This document shows, piece after piece, positions 32,611-45,332 of a stretch of 64,000 nucleotides of DNA. The stretch's first letter is position 1. Every line of letters starts with the position of its first letter. The stretch is taken from contig NC_085090.1 of NCBI RefSeq assembly GCF_963422355.1, positions 2,587,729-2,651,728 on the forward strand, read 5' to 3'. A program made the position numbers and the translations under genes. The stretch comes from Corticium candelabrum (Eukaryota; Porifera; Homoscleromorpha; Homosclerophorida; Plakinidae). Below the pieces are notes generated by a model that was not told the origin of the DNA, did not search any database, and was given only the letters and a program-made list of their open reading frames with translations.

Positions 32611-34726
32611 CAGTAGTCCCTCCCATTTGCAACCCCTCTCGTCTGTGACCACCTCCTATTTGCGACCACATTGACTGTGCTCGGACCAAATTTTTATAGC
32701 AGGTACCTCCTATGAGCGACCACCTCCGTAACGCGACCAGCGACCACCAAAATGTGTCACGTGCACCTCTTTTAGCGACCAACCAGACCTCTGCGCATGT
32801 TCAATGCTGGTGAACAGATCCTGGAAGTGCATAACTGTTCGAGTGCACGTGTGAACTCTTGTCGGAAGCTATGTCTCAGAAGCGCAAGGTTCTAACTCTG
32901 GAAGATCGCATTCGTGTAATTGAAAAAGTTGAACAGGGCAAAAGCTGTTGCTGTGTAGCAGTTGACATGGACGTAGGAAAGACGCAAGTTCACTCTATAG
33001 TAAGAGACAGAAAAAGCATTAGACGGCAATGGGAAACTTGCCGAAGTGGCCCTAAACAGAAGTATCAGATTAGGAAGGTGCAGTATGACGACATTGACCG
33101 TGCTGTCTGGGAGTGGTTTGTTGAGGCCTGTTCAAAGAACATTCCCGTTAGCAGTCGCTTGATACAAGAAAGAGCACTCGTGTACGCTGAACAGCTGGAT
33201 TATAGTGCACTTTCTGGTTCCAATGGCTGCTTAGAGAAGTGGATGACTAGACACAACGTACGCTTGCCGTGCTTGTCTGGTGAAGCCGCTGATGTGGATG
33301 CCAGTGTAGTTGACGACTGGTCCCACCGATTGCAATCTCTATGTGAGGGCTATAAGCTGAGGGACATATTTAACGCCAATGAAACGGGTCTCTTCTACAG
33401 AGCTTTGCCTCCAGATTCATGGTTGCGAAAGGCGATGAAGCTAAAGGAATTAAGAAAACTAGAGAGAGAATAAATGCTTTACTTGCATGCTCTGCTGTGG
33501 GTGAAAAATTGACACCTACTGTAATTGGACGCTCAGCAAATCCACGCTGTTTCAGAGGAGTGACAGCTTGTCTTCCTGAGACTTATGCAGCAAACAAAAA
33601 AGCGTGGATGACAAGCGACCTCTTTCAATCTTGGCTCAACACAGTGAACATTAAGATAAAAAGTGAAAACCGGTCAATCTTGCTATTTATGGACAACTGC
33701 TCTGCCCATCCACATGTTATACGCAGTAACGTAAAATTAGTCCTTCTACCACCCAACAACACATCTCGACTTCCGCCCTGTGATGCAGGCATCATACGAA
33801 CTGTGAAGATGCACTATCGAAAACAACTGCTACGCAGCATCTTGGCGAGAATGGATGAAGCAACATGTGCATCAGACTTGGTAAAAAGTGTCAATATTCT
33901 TGATGCCATCATGTTCCTAAGTAGAGATTGGGATGCTGTTCAACCATCTACTATTACTAGGTGTTTCGAAAAGTGTCGGTTTGTGGAGTCGAGTGTGAGG
34001 GAGGAAGAAAACGAAACAGCTGGAGAAGTGAATCTTGAAATGGATCTACAGTTTCTGGTGCACTCTGCTGATACAACATGGGCTGAGTACTCAAACTGTG
34101 ACCAGAAGCTGGCCACTTCCTATACTGAAGAAGATGTAGATTGGGAGCAAACGGCACTCGAGCGTGCTGTTAACGAAGATAAGGAAACCCAAAATGAGTC
34201 TGACACATACGTGGAAGACGATGCTGAGGCAGTGGGTGATGATACCAGTAAATGTCTGTCTGAGAGGGAGGCTGCTGTTCACTTACACCAACTTAGGGAC
34301 TTTGCTGCACTCGATAACGCTGAATTGTTGCAGCTGATTTCGAAAAGTCAATCAATTGTGGAAAAGTTACAACGTACCTCAAAGATGTTCAATATACAAA
34401 GTAGAATCACAGTGTTTGTCAAGTAGAACTTTTACCGCACAGTATTTCTCTTGATCACTAACAGTCACTATAATACATGATAAATGAGCAAAGTACACTA
34501 GAAAGTTGGTTTCAGTCTCTAACAGTGGACAAACACGTATAGTTCTGTATGTTCTCTATTGCAGAAGTCGCGTGTGTACAGTAGTAAGAACGTCACATGC
34601 GTAGTGTGTCTAAGAACTAGTCACGTGCGCAATTAGAGATGTCACGTGCACCTCTGTGAGAGACCACCTCCTATTTCTACCAAATTTAACAGGCTTTAGG
34701 GAGGTCGCAAATGGGAGGGACTACTG
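32611..34726 (+). mobile_element. pogo/Tigger-like DNA transposon
   Basis: A 2,116-bp element with inverted ends CAGTAGTCCCTCCCATTTGC and GCAAATGGGAGGGACTACTG, followed inward by repeated CGACCACCTCC words. TA at 32609-32610 is duplicated at 34727-34728. Copy B at 56219-56220 shows the undisrupted site with a single TA (GCTGTTATATTACTAG), which confirms the ends to the base. Confidence 0.95.
32871..34426 (+). pseudogene. pogo-type transposase, frameshifted and with an altered catalytic residue
   Basis: ATG at 32871. Residues 1-130 carry a psq-type and a CENP-B-type helix-turn-helix (KRKVLTLEDRIRVIEKVEQG; later NIPVSSRLIQERALVYAEQL). The DDE core begins DIFNANETGLFYRALP, where the usual first catalytic Asp (NADET) is Asn. 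A frameshift near 33415 then moves reading to the frame KGDEAKGIKKTRERINALL. LLFMDNCSAHPHV gives the second Asp and PPCDAGIIRTVKMHYRKQ the third. The acidic C-terminal part ends QSRITVFVK, a degraded form of the PIP box seen at the C terminus of the relic at 4.4-4.7 kb. With the frameshift and the Asp-to-Asn change the copy should be inactive. Confidence 0.88.
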
Positions 34727-36118
34727 TACTACTAGTAAGTGTCTTCATTCTCGTGCTAAAGAAGGGGTCGGTCATTGTTAAATGTCCGAGGGGGCTGTAA
34801 AATTTGCTGTGGGGCTATAAATTTGAAATGCAGTGATTTGCAAAAGTAACTAAGCATTTAGGCTGGCTACCTTCTGCTGGGGGTCATACTGTTTCAGATT
34901 TATCTGTATAATTTAGAAAATGTATGTAAGAACAACATCGTTCTTTGTAGTTAAGCGCTTTGCACACTTGCATTACTGAAACCGGCAATTCTTGCTTTAC
35001 TTGTTTTGTCAGCCGGGTTGAATGGACATGACTAACTTTAGAAATCATACCTGGGCCACACTGCTGTGAAATATGCTATTTTATTGCACACGCCTATATG
35101 ATATATACTGCATGTACGTATGCACATATATATGTGGGGTCATCTAGACTTAACCGACAGAAAATTGGGGGCCTCAAGTTTTTAACAGGCATACTTTGCA
35201 GGGGTCACATATCAAACTATACAAAGCTCGGGCAATTTTTCCAGCCTTTCCCCCAGACACTTAATTAATGATCGGCCCGAAATCATGATGTTTTTCACTT
35301 TTCTAAGGTAAATATTTACGTTACAAATACTTGTGCAGGTCTGTAGGAAGAATTACAGGTGCACTAGAAGAGAGCTAACATTATAGCCAATAAAATATGA
35401 TGTCATCATTACCAACTCTAGAGCAAGATCTGGAGCGTTTGAATGTTTGGAGAAATGAAATGAGATAATAACAACTAGTAGCTTAGATACTATAATATAT
35501 AATGCAAGTGAGACTATTGACATGATGTGAAATACCGAAGAATATAATGTACAACTCACCCAGATTTTGCTCGTTATGGCATTTTATAGCTGATTACCTT
35601 TTAATGAAACAACAGACACCATATTGCTGTGATTATCTGCAGTTGGTGGAAGTCTACGTGTAGTAATCATTGCTATCCACTCATGAAACTCATTCACATG
35701 TCTTATTGCTTACTAGTCTGTGAATCTATCTGGCTAGACGATTTTAGCCATTTGACAGCCGAGGTAGCATCTCATGTCTACTTAGGCTGATAGATGGACT
35801 TTGCGAGGCTTAGCGTTCAATGCGCTCAGAGATTTAATAGGTCGTCACTAAATCTACTGTTTTGTGACAATAGACTACTAGAATATAATACGTGGTGTCC
35901 ATTACTACACAGATTTGACTATGGTGCATGGTAGAGTGCAGAGCGTAAGGGCTGAGACTAGACTTAGGCCGTGTTCACACGTGCAGGTGTGTTCACACTT
36001 GCTGAGCTAACCCAGGCTGCCTCTAATTAGTCTTAAGTAAGCTGTGTAAACTGTAACTGTAGTACTTGATCACAGTCAAGTGCTCGCGCTACGCTACTCA
36101 ATTCCCGCCAGAATTGAA

Positions 36119-37362
36119 ATGTCTAACTCTTTAGAACGCGTTCCATCTCCAAGTTCTACTGACTTCTCCGGGTTTCCTACCTTCGACTTTGGCAGTTCAA
36201 GGGCTATGCGATACACTGACTTCGCTCTAACTCCATCATCATCAGCCATTACTATGCAACCAACTAGTTCAGTAAGTATACCAGGTTGGCAAATGCGACA
36301 AAGTACATCTGCAATGCCTGTTGGGACTTCTTTTATTTGGAGACCATCAGGATTGCCTAGCATGTCATCAATGCAAATTGCAGCACTAGCACCAGTCAGC
36401 TATCCTCACAGTTACTGTGCCACGCAGCAACAACAGCATTACCATCACCACCACCACCAACCGCAGCAACACGATCATGAGCAGCAGCAGCAGCAGCCTC
36501 ACTCACACCAACATATACAGAACCAGCACAAGCAACCACACAGTACCTCTTCACAAACATTAGAAGAACAACACCTAGACCCTAAAAACTCTGCAAAGAG
36601 AAGAAAGGTCGATAAAAAAGGAAGTCTCCAGCATTTAGTAAAGCTGAAACGGCTTCTTTACTTGACATATGGTCAAGCAGCAAAATCCACGATCAACTAC
36701 GGAGGCCAGGGTAGAAGAAGCCCATTTGAGATCAGATTCAAGATGAGATGACAAAACTGGGTTTCACCAGACCAGGAGATAAGTACAATCAAAAAATGAA
36801 ATTTCTAGAAAAAAAGTGCAAAGAAATCAAGACAAAGCTAAATCGTTCAGGAGACGAGAATGATAATTCTTTTCCATATTATGACACTATTGACAGTGTA
36901 ATGGACACAAATCCCACCATTTCACCTATTTTATTATTGACAGTGGTGCTCAAGATGGTCTGGATCTATCAGATGAGGATGACTTCCTACTAGTAGACGA
37001 CAACGTTTGTGCAACCCCACCTGCTCAAGCAAGAAGCCCTAGCAATGACGTACAGATTCTTAATGATAGCTGTGATGATAGCATTAGTGTGAGTGTTGCC
37101 AAAGGAAAAGGAACAGCCAATAGAAGACAAAATAATCAGGAAAGAGGAAGATAATACGTCCAAGAGCTGCTGCCCGTTTTTGAAGACATTGCAACCACCA
37201 TTGAAACAGGTTTGTCTTCTATGGAGGACAGATTTTTGCAATGATGGAACGGCAGATGGAGAGAGAAGAAAGGCTACTCCAAGGCTTGAAGCAGATCAAG
37301 CACAAAGCACAAAACAACAAGAATTCTTTCTTGAGGCTTTAAGAGTTTTGAAAGACCAGTAA
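36119..37362 (+). pseudogene. Harbinger ORF1 (DNA-binding partner), decayed
   Basis: ATG at 36119 opens a Ser/Thr/Pro-rich N-terminus, then a His/Gln-rich tract (about residues 105-155). A basic segment SAKRRKVDKK is followed by the region where a Myb/SANT-like fold is expected; LTYGQAAKSTINYGGQGRRS is readable but without the usual tryptophans. After a stop the sequence continues in other frames (YNQKMKFLEKKCKEIKTKL) and ends with an acidic coiled-coil (MMERQMEREERLLQGLKQI, then QQEFFLEALRVLKD). At least two frame changes are needed. The position, opposite to a Harbinger transposase, supports the assignment. Confidence 0.6.
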
Positions 37363-37594
37363 CTTTCTTGTATATTACTAGTTTATACAATTGCAACATA
37401 TGCATGCACTTGAACAATTAAGAGTTCTACTTTGTGTTTTTATTAATTTAACAATGGATTTGGGGTTGCTTAAACTTCTACTAAAACTTTAGCACTGTAG
37501 TATAACTGCATGCAAGACTTATAAGGACAAGTTTTAATATCATTTTCACTATCTACCTAGTTGGGTTTTCTTAGCTTATTACTGTCAACTGATT

Positions 37595-38580
37595 TCACTG
37601 CACGTACGGTAATAGAGCTTCTCTTGTGTCATCAGCATCACTATTGCCTTGTTGATTATGACCATCATTGCCATCCTCATCATCATAATCATCATTGTCA
37701 TTGACATCTTCACAGTCTATGAGCCAGTCCTCATCCGCCTCATCATCATGTGCAATACAGTAGCTGTGAAGAATGCAACAATCAGTAACAACATGGCAAA
37801 CGTTGTGCAAGGTAGTGTCTTGATGCTTATGCAGAATCCTGAAGCGACCCTTAAGAAGACCAAATGCCCGCTCCACAGCCATCCTGGTACTGCTCAGTTT
37901 AAAATTGAAGTTTCGTTTATTACGCGCTCCTGTTTGAGGATAAGGTTTCATAAGCCATCGAAGCTGGGGATAAGCTGGATCTCCAATGATAAGAACTGGT
38001 ACCGTTACTCCATTGATGTTTGCAGGTTGACCATCAGCAAAGCATGTCCCAAAACGCTCAACTTTCTGACACAACTTACTATTGGACAATAATACCCTGG
38101 CATCGTGAATTTGTCCAGGTCATCCAACACAGATGTCAGCAAAGTACATGAAAGAGACAACTACAGCTTTCAGAATAACCAAATGAAATGTTTTCGATTG
38201 TACTACTCGTCCGAATAGTCAGAAGGACATTTCATTGCAATATGTGTGCCATCGATCGCACCTCCAACTTGGGTAAATCCCTGCTGCTGCTGAAACTTAG
38301 CAATTACACTTGCCAGTTGGTTTCCGCTGGGTAAGCAAATATATCGTTTCAACAACTGGCGTACAATAGCTCTGCATACTTAATTCGTTATTGCACAAGC
38401 AGTTGAACGACCAATCCCAAACAGGTGACAAACTGTACGGAATTCAGAATTCCCCGCTAACCTCCAGAGACAGGCAGCAACACGTTTGCTAACCGGCACA
38501 GAATCACGAAATCGAGTGCTTCGACGAGAAATATATGGATTCAAGTCAGTACACAGGCGCGTGGAAGTAGTCTTCGACAT
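37595..38580 (-). pseudogene. Harbinger (HARBI1-like) transposase, decayed
   Basis: On the minus strand from 38580: RVAACLWRLAGNSEFRTVCH and FGIGRSTACAI (helix-turn-helix). After a frame change, GGAIDGTHIAMKCP (first Asp) and a stop just after PSDYSDE follow. The remaining core carries a TGA where a Trp is usual before PGQIHDARVLLSNS. It continues LIIGDPAYPQLRW (second Asp) and TRMAVERAFGLLKGRFRIL (Glu). The C-terminal tail is very acidic. All three catalytic residues survive, but stops and a frameshift inactivate the gene. Confidence 0.8.
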
Positions 38581-38968
38581 ACGGAAGTTAGCTTTCCACT
38601 CACGTTCACTCTAGTTCCATACAGAGTACGTTTGTCCACCATATCTCTGTCCTGGGCTTGACCCACACGGTAAGTTGAACAAAATGACGGCGATGTAGAA
38701 CCATAAAACCCCTCAGTAATGTCAAGTAAGGTGACAACGGAAGACGACATGCGTGCGGTAGGACAGCAACAGCTGTCTAAATCTGCGGATGCGACTGCTC
38801 CTCTCACGAAAGAAATCCGCAAGTCGTGCTGCGGCAACACAAAGTAGAGCAATCTTCTTTGATGCATTGCTGTGAACACAATATGAATAAACTGACTTGA
38901 TGTATTCTAATTGTTTATGCTGAGCAGTCGCAAACCCAGTTTTAAACCCTAGTGTGAACACAGCCTTA

Positions 38969-40350
38969 GCTCCGTAGGCTTTATTATCGACAGTTGTACA
39001 TAACTTTTGTTTTATAAATTAAAAACTATTGTAATTGGAGACTCACGTGTGTTTCTCTTTAAAATAGTTTAGTCATTGTTCAGATTTAGTCACGTGTACA
39101 ACCTAGTCTCGTTTTGACACTAACAATTATTAATTAATAATAATTAATAATTATTGACACTCAAGACTAATATTGACCAGAGAGTTACTTTTTATTACTG
39201 AAATTGTGAATAAGCGGATCAGATTATCTGATTTGCTCTTATTGATGCAGGCAGTAGTGCTGAATCACGTGACAATGAGAATGCTGAAGTCGCGGAACTG
39301 CTTACAGGGGAAAGATCGAGGAAACATTGCATGAGAGCCTGGATGGCGAATCGGCATCTTACTGTACGAATACAGAGAACTGTAGTAATGATTTGTGGCG
39401 TCAAGTTTATACGTAATAATAGTAAAGGCACATAGTCTTCGCAATGGCTACATTGGCCAGAGTGAGAATGTTATACCTGCTGCAATCTTGTTTTCATAGA
39501 AAATAGCGTCAATTGTTGCTTTATTCAAAGTAACACAATGAGGATAGACTGTATAGTAAACAGTATTTGGTACCTCTATTTACATATACTGACTCAAAAG
39601 TCTGGCCACTTAAGAATCTGAAATGTACTATGCTTTCAGGCTTAGAAATTTGAAAGGCTTTGCATTGACCAATTAGAAAATGTATAGAAGAAATGTATGC
39701 ATGTCATTTTCAACATGTACAGTAACGGACTAACTAACTGCATGATTAGGTATAAATTGATTAACAATCTCCTAGTGGTTTTCTTCTCTTGGGCTCACAA
39801 TATAGGACACTCTGTATATATAGTGGGAATAAGTGTACCGTGTATTAGGGTGTCCCAGATTACTCAGGCTCTGAACATAACTCCTGGTAGTACATTCTAC
39901 TAAATTTAACCATAACAGAGCTACACCAAATGTAACAGTAATAGAACAGATGCCAGTTTCGCAGCCATTAACAGTCTTGTCACATGCCCTCTAACACCTG
40001 CTTCTCCACAAGCTGCCAATAGTGCATTCTTTGTTGCTCGTTTGCCTTCCCGTTTCTGCAATATGTCAAGTATTTCCAAAACTCGGCGATGCAATTGCGA
40101 AATAAAAAGTTGCGTGAGCTTAAAGGCATCATTGCAGACCATAGGAAAGTTTACAGCGTCCCCATAGGAAGAAATGTGCCAGTGCGTTGTTCAGGAACAC
40201 GTTGGATTGCTCATTAGCGCAAAGCTATGCAAAGATTCATTGACATATAGGAGTGTATGTAGACCATTTGTCTACACTAGCAAGTGACAGACAGACAAAA
40301 GCAGAGAATAAAGCACCCCTCAATGGTTATGTTTTCACGATGAAGAACTA
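38969..40350. other. No gene seen
   Basis: AT-rich, with a near-palindromic TTAATAATTAATAATTA stretch at about 39125-39160. A 73-codon minus frame (39921-40142) has no known motif. Confidence 0.5.
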
Positions 40351-40354
40351 GAAA

Positions 40355-41300
40355 ATGCTAGTTGACGCAGCTATGTATGTAGACTTGCTACAGCCCGTAC
40401 ATCCCTTAAGCCTCAGTGTCCAAGATGATCAAGTCAACGTTGTACATGGTATACATAACCTGCTAAAAACCGGCAATCACTCAAAGGTCTTGCCAAGAAA
40501 GAGCTCGCGGAATGCCCAACCTTCAAACTTGTTTTGAGCCGTCTTCAGAGAGACAAAGATACTTTCTATCAAGGAGCTCCTTTGGCAAACTACTCTGTCC
40601 GAACACTAAGTAACTGTGCAGGAAAGGTGAAAACCGATTTAGTATGCCTTGATAATAAAAGAAAGGAGCCACTAGGTTGGTGTGACACCATAATTCTTCG
40701 TCATATAATTGCCTTTTCTTGACACCCAAACATGGCGAAGAAAACCTAACGTGTAAACTTCTAAGCTAGATGATGGAGATGAGAATGTCGATGATACTGC
40801 AGAAGTTGGAGAAGCTGTAGAAGCTCTTGCTGTTCGTTTGCCAAACCACTAGCAAGGAAAGGGGTTAGTATTCTTGCTCTTAATGACGAGATGGAGGAGG
40901 TAGTCTGTTATCTTAGAAAGTATCTCAATATCAGCAAGGTTTGCTATGACTCTGTGTGGTACATATTTCACACCTGTCCAGGCTATTGTAAGTGGCCAAA
41001 CGTTCTCCATTGTTGCCAGCTAGTATTTAGTCTCCCATATAATACCATGTTGAAAGGATGTTTCCGTCTCTGAAACTCATCAAGACAGACTGGCGCACCA
41101 GCATACGCAACACAATCTTGTCTGACCATTTGGAAGTATACCATGAAGGCCTATCAATTGAAGACTTTCACGCTGACGCATCTATTCAGCTGTGGTGGGA
41201 AGGATGCAAGACCACCCACCTTCCTAAGCAAGGTTTCAGAAGGCAATACACAGCAAGGAAAACTGAGGAGTTGAAAAAGATGATGGCACTAGCAGCTTAA
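40355..41300 (+). pseudogene. hAT relic similar to ZNF862-type transposases, C-terminal half
   Basis: Blocks in order: VDLLQPVHPLSLSVQDDQVN, then LDNKRKEPLGWCDTIILRHI, KYLNISKVCYDSVWYIFHT, CKWPNVLHCCQLVFSLPY, FPSLKLIKTDWRTSIRNTIL and SIQLWWEGCKT. These follow the C-terminal dimerisation region of ZNF862-like hAT proteins. Frame changes and stops separate them, and the Glu-Arg before the F-x-S-L-K motif is lost. No ends were identified. Confidence 0.65.
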
Positions 41301-41452
41301 GTTGAGATCACTGGTGTGGAGAACTTGATAGATAATTAGTTGCATGTCTGTGGTTAGAATTAGAGTTTGCGCGGGTTACTCGTTGTTGTAGTTTGACGTT
41401 GCCGTTACACAATAAACGGCTAGTGCGAGTACACTGTGTAATATACAACAAT

Positions 41453-41467
41453 TGGCGACGAGAATGG
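41453..41467 (+). promoter_or_regulatory. Primer-binding site of a Gypsy relic
   Basis: TGGCGACGAGAATGG directly after a sequence ending ACA at 41450, a typical Gypsy primer-binding position. It overlaps the Gag start codon at 41464. The preceding ~100 bp (AATAAA near 41410) probably belong to an LTR whose 5' end I cannot place. Confidence 0.55.
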
Positions 41468-42390
41468 CGGCAAGACAAGAGAAGTTAGGAGAGTTTCTGC
41501 CAGGTATAAATCAGGTGGAAGACTATCAAGAGAGATTCGTGCTCGCTTGTGCAGCCAATAAGCTAGCGGGAGACAACGGAGTGGAGACACGAAAAGCTGT
41601 CCTATTAACGTCTGTGGGTTCACCCACATATACGCTACTGAAGAAACTGGTCCGGCCAGTCAAACCGCAAGAAATGTCAATAGACGAACTCTTTCAGCTC
41701 CTGAAAGACCATTACAAACCGGAAGTGAACGTATTCGCGGAACGGTTTCGTTTCTACAAAAGGCAACAACGACACGGAGAGCCCATCGCAGTGTACGTCT
41801 CAGCATTACGCGGATATCCAAGAATAGTCAATTTGGTGAGCAATTAAGTACTGCCCGCGTGATCACTTAGTCTGTGGACTGATTCAGCTGACCGTACAAC
41901 AAGCTTTGGCAGAGGCGGATTTAAGCTTGGAGAAAGCCATACGGATCACCCAAACAGCGGAGACGGTACGGATGGAAACACAAACATTGAGAGGTGGCGG
42001 CATGACGGGTCCCGCTCCTGAACAGGCGGCTAGCGCGGTTGAAACGGCGTTTACAATAAGAAAGACGCCGTGATCTAAATACAGCCAACCAAGTGCTTCG
42101 AATACAGTGTGTTGTCGCTGCTATGAGAGCGGTCACAACGCCGCCAAATGTCGATTTAAGAACCATACCTGCCACTACTGCAAGACAAAAGGTCATATCA
42201 TGAAGGCCTGCCGCAAGAAAGCGAGCAGAGGAAGCAAACCACACTCATCACGGAGACAAAGCAAGGGAAAAGGCCACGGATCTCATAACGTTGAGTAAGA
42301 GGAAATGAGTCAGATTTGTTCTTTGCCTGGAAAGGGCGGAGTCAAAGTGAGTGTGGTAGTAGCTGATACGGAATTAAAGATGGAAGAAAA
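41464..42390 (+). pseudogene. Gypsy Gag relic with two zinc knuckles
   Basis: ATG at 41464 gives a capsid region (GEFLPGINQVEDYQERFVLA, ELFQLLKDHYKPEVNVFAER) that stops at 41847. Further on, 42108-42220 encodes two CCHC knuckles (CCRCYESGHNAAKC and CHYCKTKGHIMKAC). Position 42305 onward (GGVKVSVVVADTELKME) looks like the start of the protease segment before similarity ends. Frameshifts occur between these parts. The rest of the element is gone, apparently cut by the hAT-related sequence that follows. Confidence 0.75.
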
Positions 42391-42754
42391 GAATTTCCTT
42401 ATATTTCGCTCTGCACCTTACGCAGGCCTATTCATGATCACAAGCGGCTCCCATTTGTACTCAAAGCAACAGGGCCGGCGGAACCGGCAAAAGCCGGACC
42501 ACCAATTGGCAAATGACGTCACTGTGAAAATTTACAATAGAGGGTGGTACGTTTACTCTGTTGCTATTGAATAGTGAAGTGCGCTGCGATTGCTGGCCTC
42601 GGATTCCAGCACCTACCCGAAACTGGCGTGCCTAACCTATGTCCGGGACATGAACTCTACTTGGCACGTGTGTATCCCGTGTTCGCTCCGTGTCTTGGTA
42701 GCTATGTCTCTCTCGAGGCTACTTGCTAATCCTGTATCGTGTCCGGAGATTGGA

Positions 42755-44952
42755 GAGATACCACACCAACCGACAGACATCACGTTTCCTAAAGTGAGCT
42801 TCGGAAAATAAGATGTCATTTACCACTCATTTCGCCCAGCGTGGTTTTAGAAGTGGAAGTGGCTACACTGGGATCAACAGACAAGTCGTGTTTTCTGCCA
42901 TCTGTGCATCATAGCTGTCAAACAGAAGATGAAAGGCTCGTATTGCGCAGATAGCGCTTTCGTGAGCAGGGGCTACCAGAACTGGAAGAAAGCAACTTCT
43001 GCATTTAGAAATCACGGGAGTTCATCGTGTCGCAAAGAGTCCCTCGAAAACGTCATTATTCTTCCTGCAAGGACACAGGATGCGGCGGAAATTCTAAGTT
43101 CAAGGACGAGCGAAGAGAAGGAGAAGAGTCGCAAGTGCCTTAAGAAAATATTTAGTGCTGTTCAGTTTCTAGCAAGACAAGGATTGCCACTATGTGGTGA
43201 TGGTTGGTATGAACTGAACGGTAATCTTAACCAACTCATCAACCTTCTCAGCAAAGAAGATGCAAATCTGGCAACTTGGACAAAGAAGAAGACAGATAAG
43301 TACACTTCCAAAGATGTGCAAAATGAGGTGTTAAGAGTCGTGGGTCAACGTGTCCTGAGAGACATTGTATCTGACATTAGATCATCAGTGTTTACCATTT
43401 TGGTGGCTGAACCTACAGATATCAGCACCACAGAACAGGTTGTTTTCGTTCTCCGCTTGGTTGATGATAGACTTGATGTCCATAAAGATATCGTTGGTCT
43501 TTACAGCACAGCAAGCCTGACTGCAGACTCACTGGTTGCAATCATTCAGGATGTCCTGTTACGGCTGAATCTTTCAATAGAGCGTTGTCGGGACACTGCT
43601 ATGATTGAGCAGCTGTCATGAAAGGGCAAAGAAATGGTGTAGCAACTCAAATATCTTGTTTAGAAAGACGTGCCATATACACACATTGCTATGGTCACTC
43701 ATTAAACCTAGCCTGCCAAGAAACTGTTCGTGAAGTGAAAATTGTGAAAGATGCAGTAGACACCACATTTGAATTATCGAAAATTGCTAAGTATTCAGCA
43801 AAACGCAAGGCCGAATTAGTGAGATTAAAGGAAGAACGGGCACATAATGATCCTGGCTTCAGAACCATATGTCCAACTAGGTGGACTGTACGGTCAAAGT
43901 CTCTGAGTAGTGTCAGGCAAAACTACTCAGTCTTGCAACAGAGCTTAAGTACATTTGCAGACTTTGCTAAACATGACATGGAAATCTCTGCCAGAGTTAA
44001 CGGAATCAGGTCTCAAATGGAAAAGTTTTCTTTCTTGTTTGGAGTCATGCTTGGTGAGAGCGTATTAGGTATGGCAGAAAACCTTAGTTGTGTCCTGCAA
44101 AGTAAGAAGATTTCAGCTGCAGAAGTTCAAGCTGCAGCTGAGCTGACGTTGGACACCATGCTGAAGCACAGGACTGACACAGCATTTACCAAATTCTGGG
44201 ACAAAGTGGTCAAGCACAGTAAAAATGTAGACGTAGACAAGCCAGCTCTACCCAGGAAAAGGAGAGTACCTGCACGATTTGACCTATCAGGTGCTGGTGA
44301 GAGTTATGTTCCGTTGACAGTAAAAGAACACTACATGATAATATACTATGCTGCATTTGATCGGGTCATTTCTTCAATCAAGAACCATTTTGACCAACCG
44401 GGCTACAAAGTTTATTGCCCCCTTGAAAATGTATTGCTCAATGCCATATCGGGGAATGATTTTGAGGCAGACATTCAGAAAGTTATTGAAGTGTATGGCA
44501 ATGATTTTGATCAAGACTTGCTTCGCATACAGCTAGACATCTTTCAAACTCATTTTGCATCAGAGCAGGGAAAACAGCAAGGAAATAGTACTATTTCTGA
44601 TGTGAAGTCTCTTTGTCTCAGCCTTGGAGAAGGTCGCCATGTACTGTCGCAAATTGAAGTGTTACTGAAGGTTCTTCTAATCATGCCTGCCACAAATACC
44701 AGTAGTGAGAGATCCTTTTCTGCGTTGAGACGGATCAAGAATTATCTTCGATCAACAATGAAGCAGGAGAGACTGAACGATGTCATGGTTTTGAATGTAC
44801 ACAAAGACAAGACAGATAGTCTGGATTTGAATTGTTGTTGTAATGACTTTGTAAGTGGCAGTGAGCATATAGACGTGGAATTTTCGGTTTGTTCAAATAA
44901 TAGACAACACTGTCTAGGTGTCCTGATGTTCAGTCCCGGTTTAGGTATCTAA
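42755..44952 (+). pseudogene. hAT transposase, TTF/DUF4371 type, broken
   Basis: HQPTDITFPKVSFGK is followed by a stop. FRPAWF then precedes a TAG, and KWKWLHWDQQTSRVFCHLC begins the TTF zinc finger. GYQNWKKATSAFRNH and the DUF4371 region follow to about 43590. A frameshift and a TGA at the position after the second catalytic Asp (GHCYD) interrupt the core. The C-terminal 444-codon frame (43618-44952) runs through AIYTHCYGHSLNLA, ICPTRWTVRS and SSERSFSALRRIKNYLRS. The first catalytic Asp region reads LVAEPTDIS rather than an ADE motif. A CAGGGCCGG sequence at about 42473 is a candidate left end; no right end was found. It is unlike the hAT at 8 kb in sequence. Confidence 0.8.
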
Positions 44953-45332
44953 GTTTACCAGACCACCAAATTTAGTATTCTGCGGAAGACGAGAGATCAA
45001 TGTATCACGACGACGCTGGGATTAACCACGCCCCATTAATGCGAGTTAGGCCGGACCACCAAAAATTTGCTTTGGCCGGGTTTGAACAAGATCTTCGAAA
45101 GTTAAAATCTTGTCAAAACCCATTGCATCTGCGTAGAAAACGACAACAGCGTTCTTAGAAATCAGTTGGACGTCCAGAGACGCTATAGTTTACTTAGGGC
45201 GCGTTTCTTTAGCCTCCACCGTCTAATCCGGATTAGGTTGTGGAGTTCCTGCGCGTTTCTTTTAGCTTCACCGGTGGAGCTGGTGGAGGTCCGGTAAAGG
45301 TAGATCACTGCGCATGCTCACTGCTACACCGA

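Larger units (their letters stand above)
26050..35890 (+). repeat. Segmental repeat, copy A
   Basis: Blocks of this interval align in the same order and orientation with copy B at 45.1-57.15 kb. A 26050-26150 matches B 45090-45196. A 26151-26725 matches B 48593-49003. A 26728-27660 matches B 53470-54335. A 31652-32610 matches B 54362 onward to 56220, and A 34727-35890 matches B 56221-57145. By eye the identity is roughly 80-90 percent. Copy A alone carries about 4 kb at 27.66-31.65 kb (BEN exons, minisatellites, DIRS-like fragment) and a pogo element. The nature of the shared backbone is unknown; no coding sequence was recognised in it. Confidence 0.85.
35967..38965. mobile_element. Harbinger element 1
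   Basis: A 2,999-bp element with short inverted ends GGCCGTGTTCACAC and GTGTGAACACAGCC (one mismatch). It is flanked by TTA at 35964-35966 and 38966-38968, the 3-bp duplication typical of PIF/Harbinger. It has the usual two convergent genes: a DNA-binding ORF1 on the plus strand and a transposase on the minus strand, both decayed. Confidence 0.85.

Noticed and set aside
36425..36530. His/Gln-rich tract considered as a metal-binding domain
   Set aside because: Imperfect CAN/CAY codon repeats within a decayed Harbinger ORF1 explain it; no ordered metal-binding pattern is seen.
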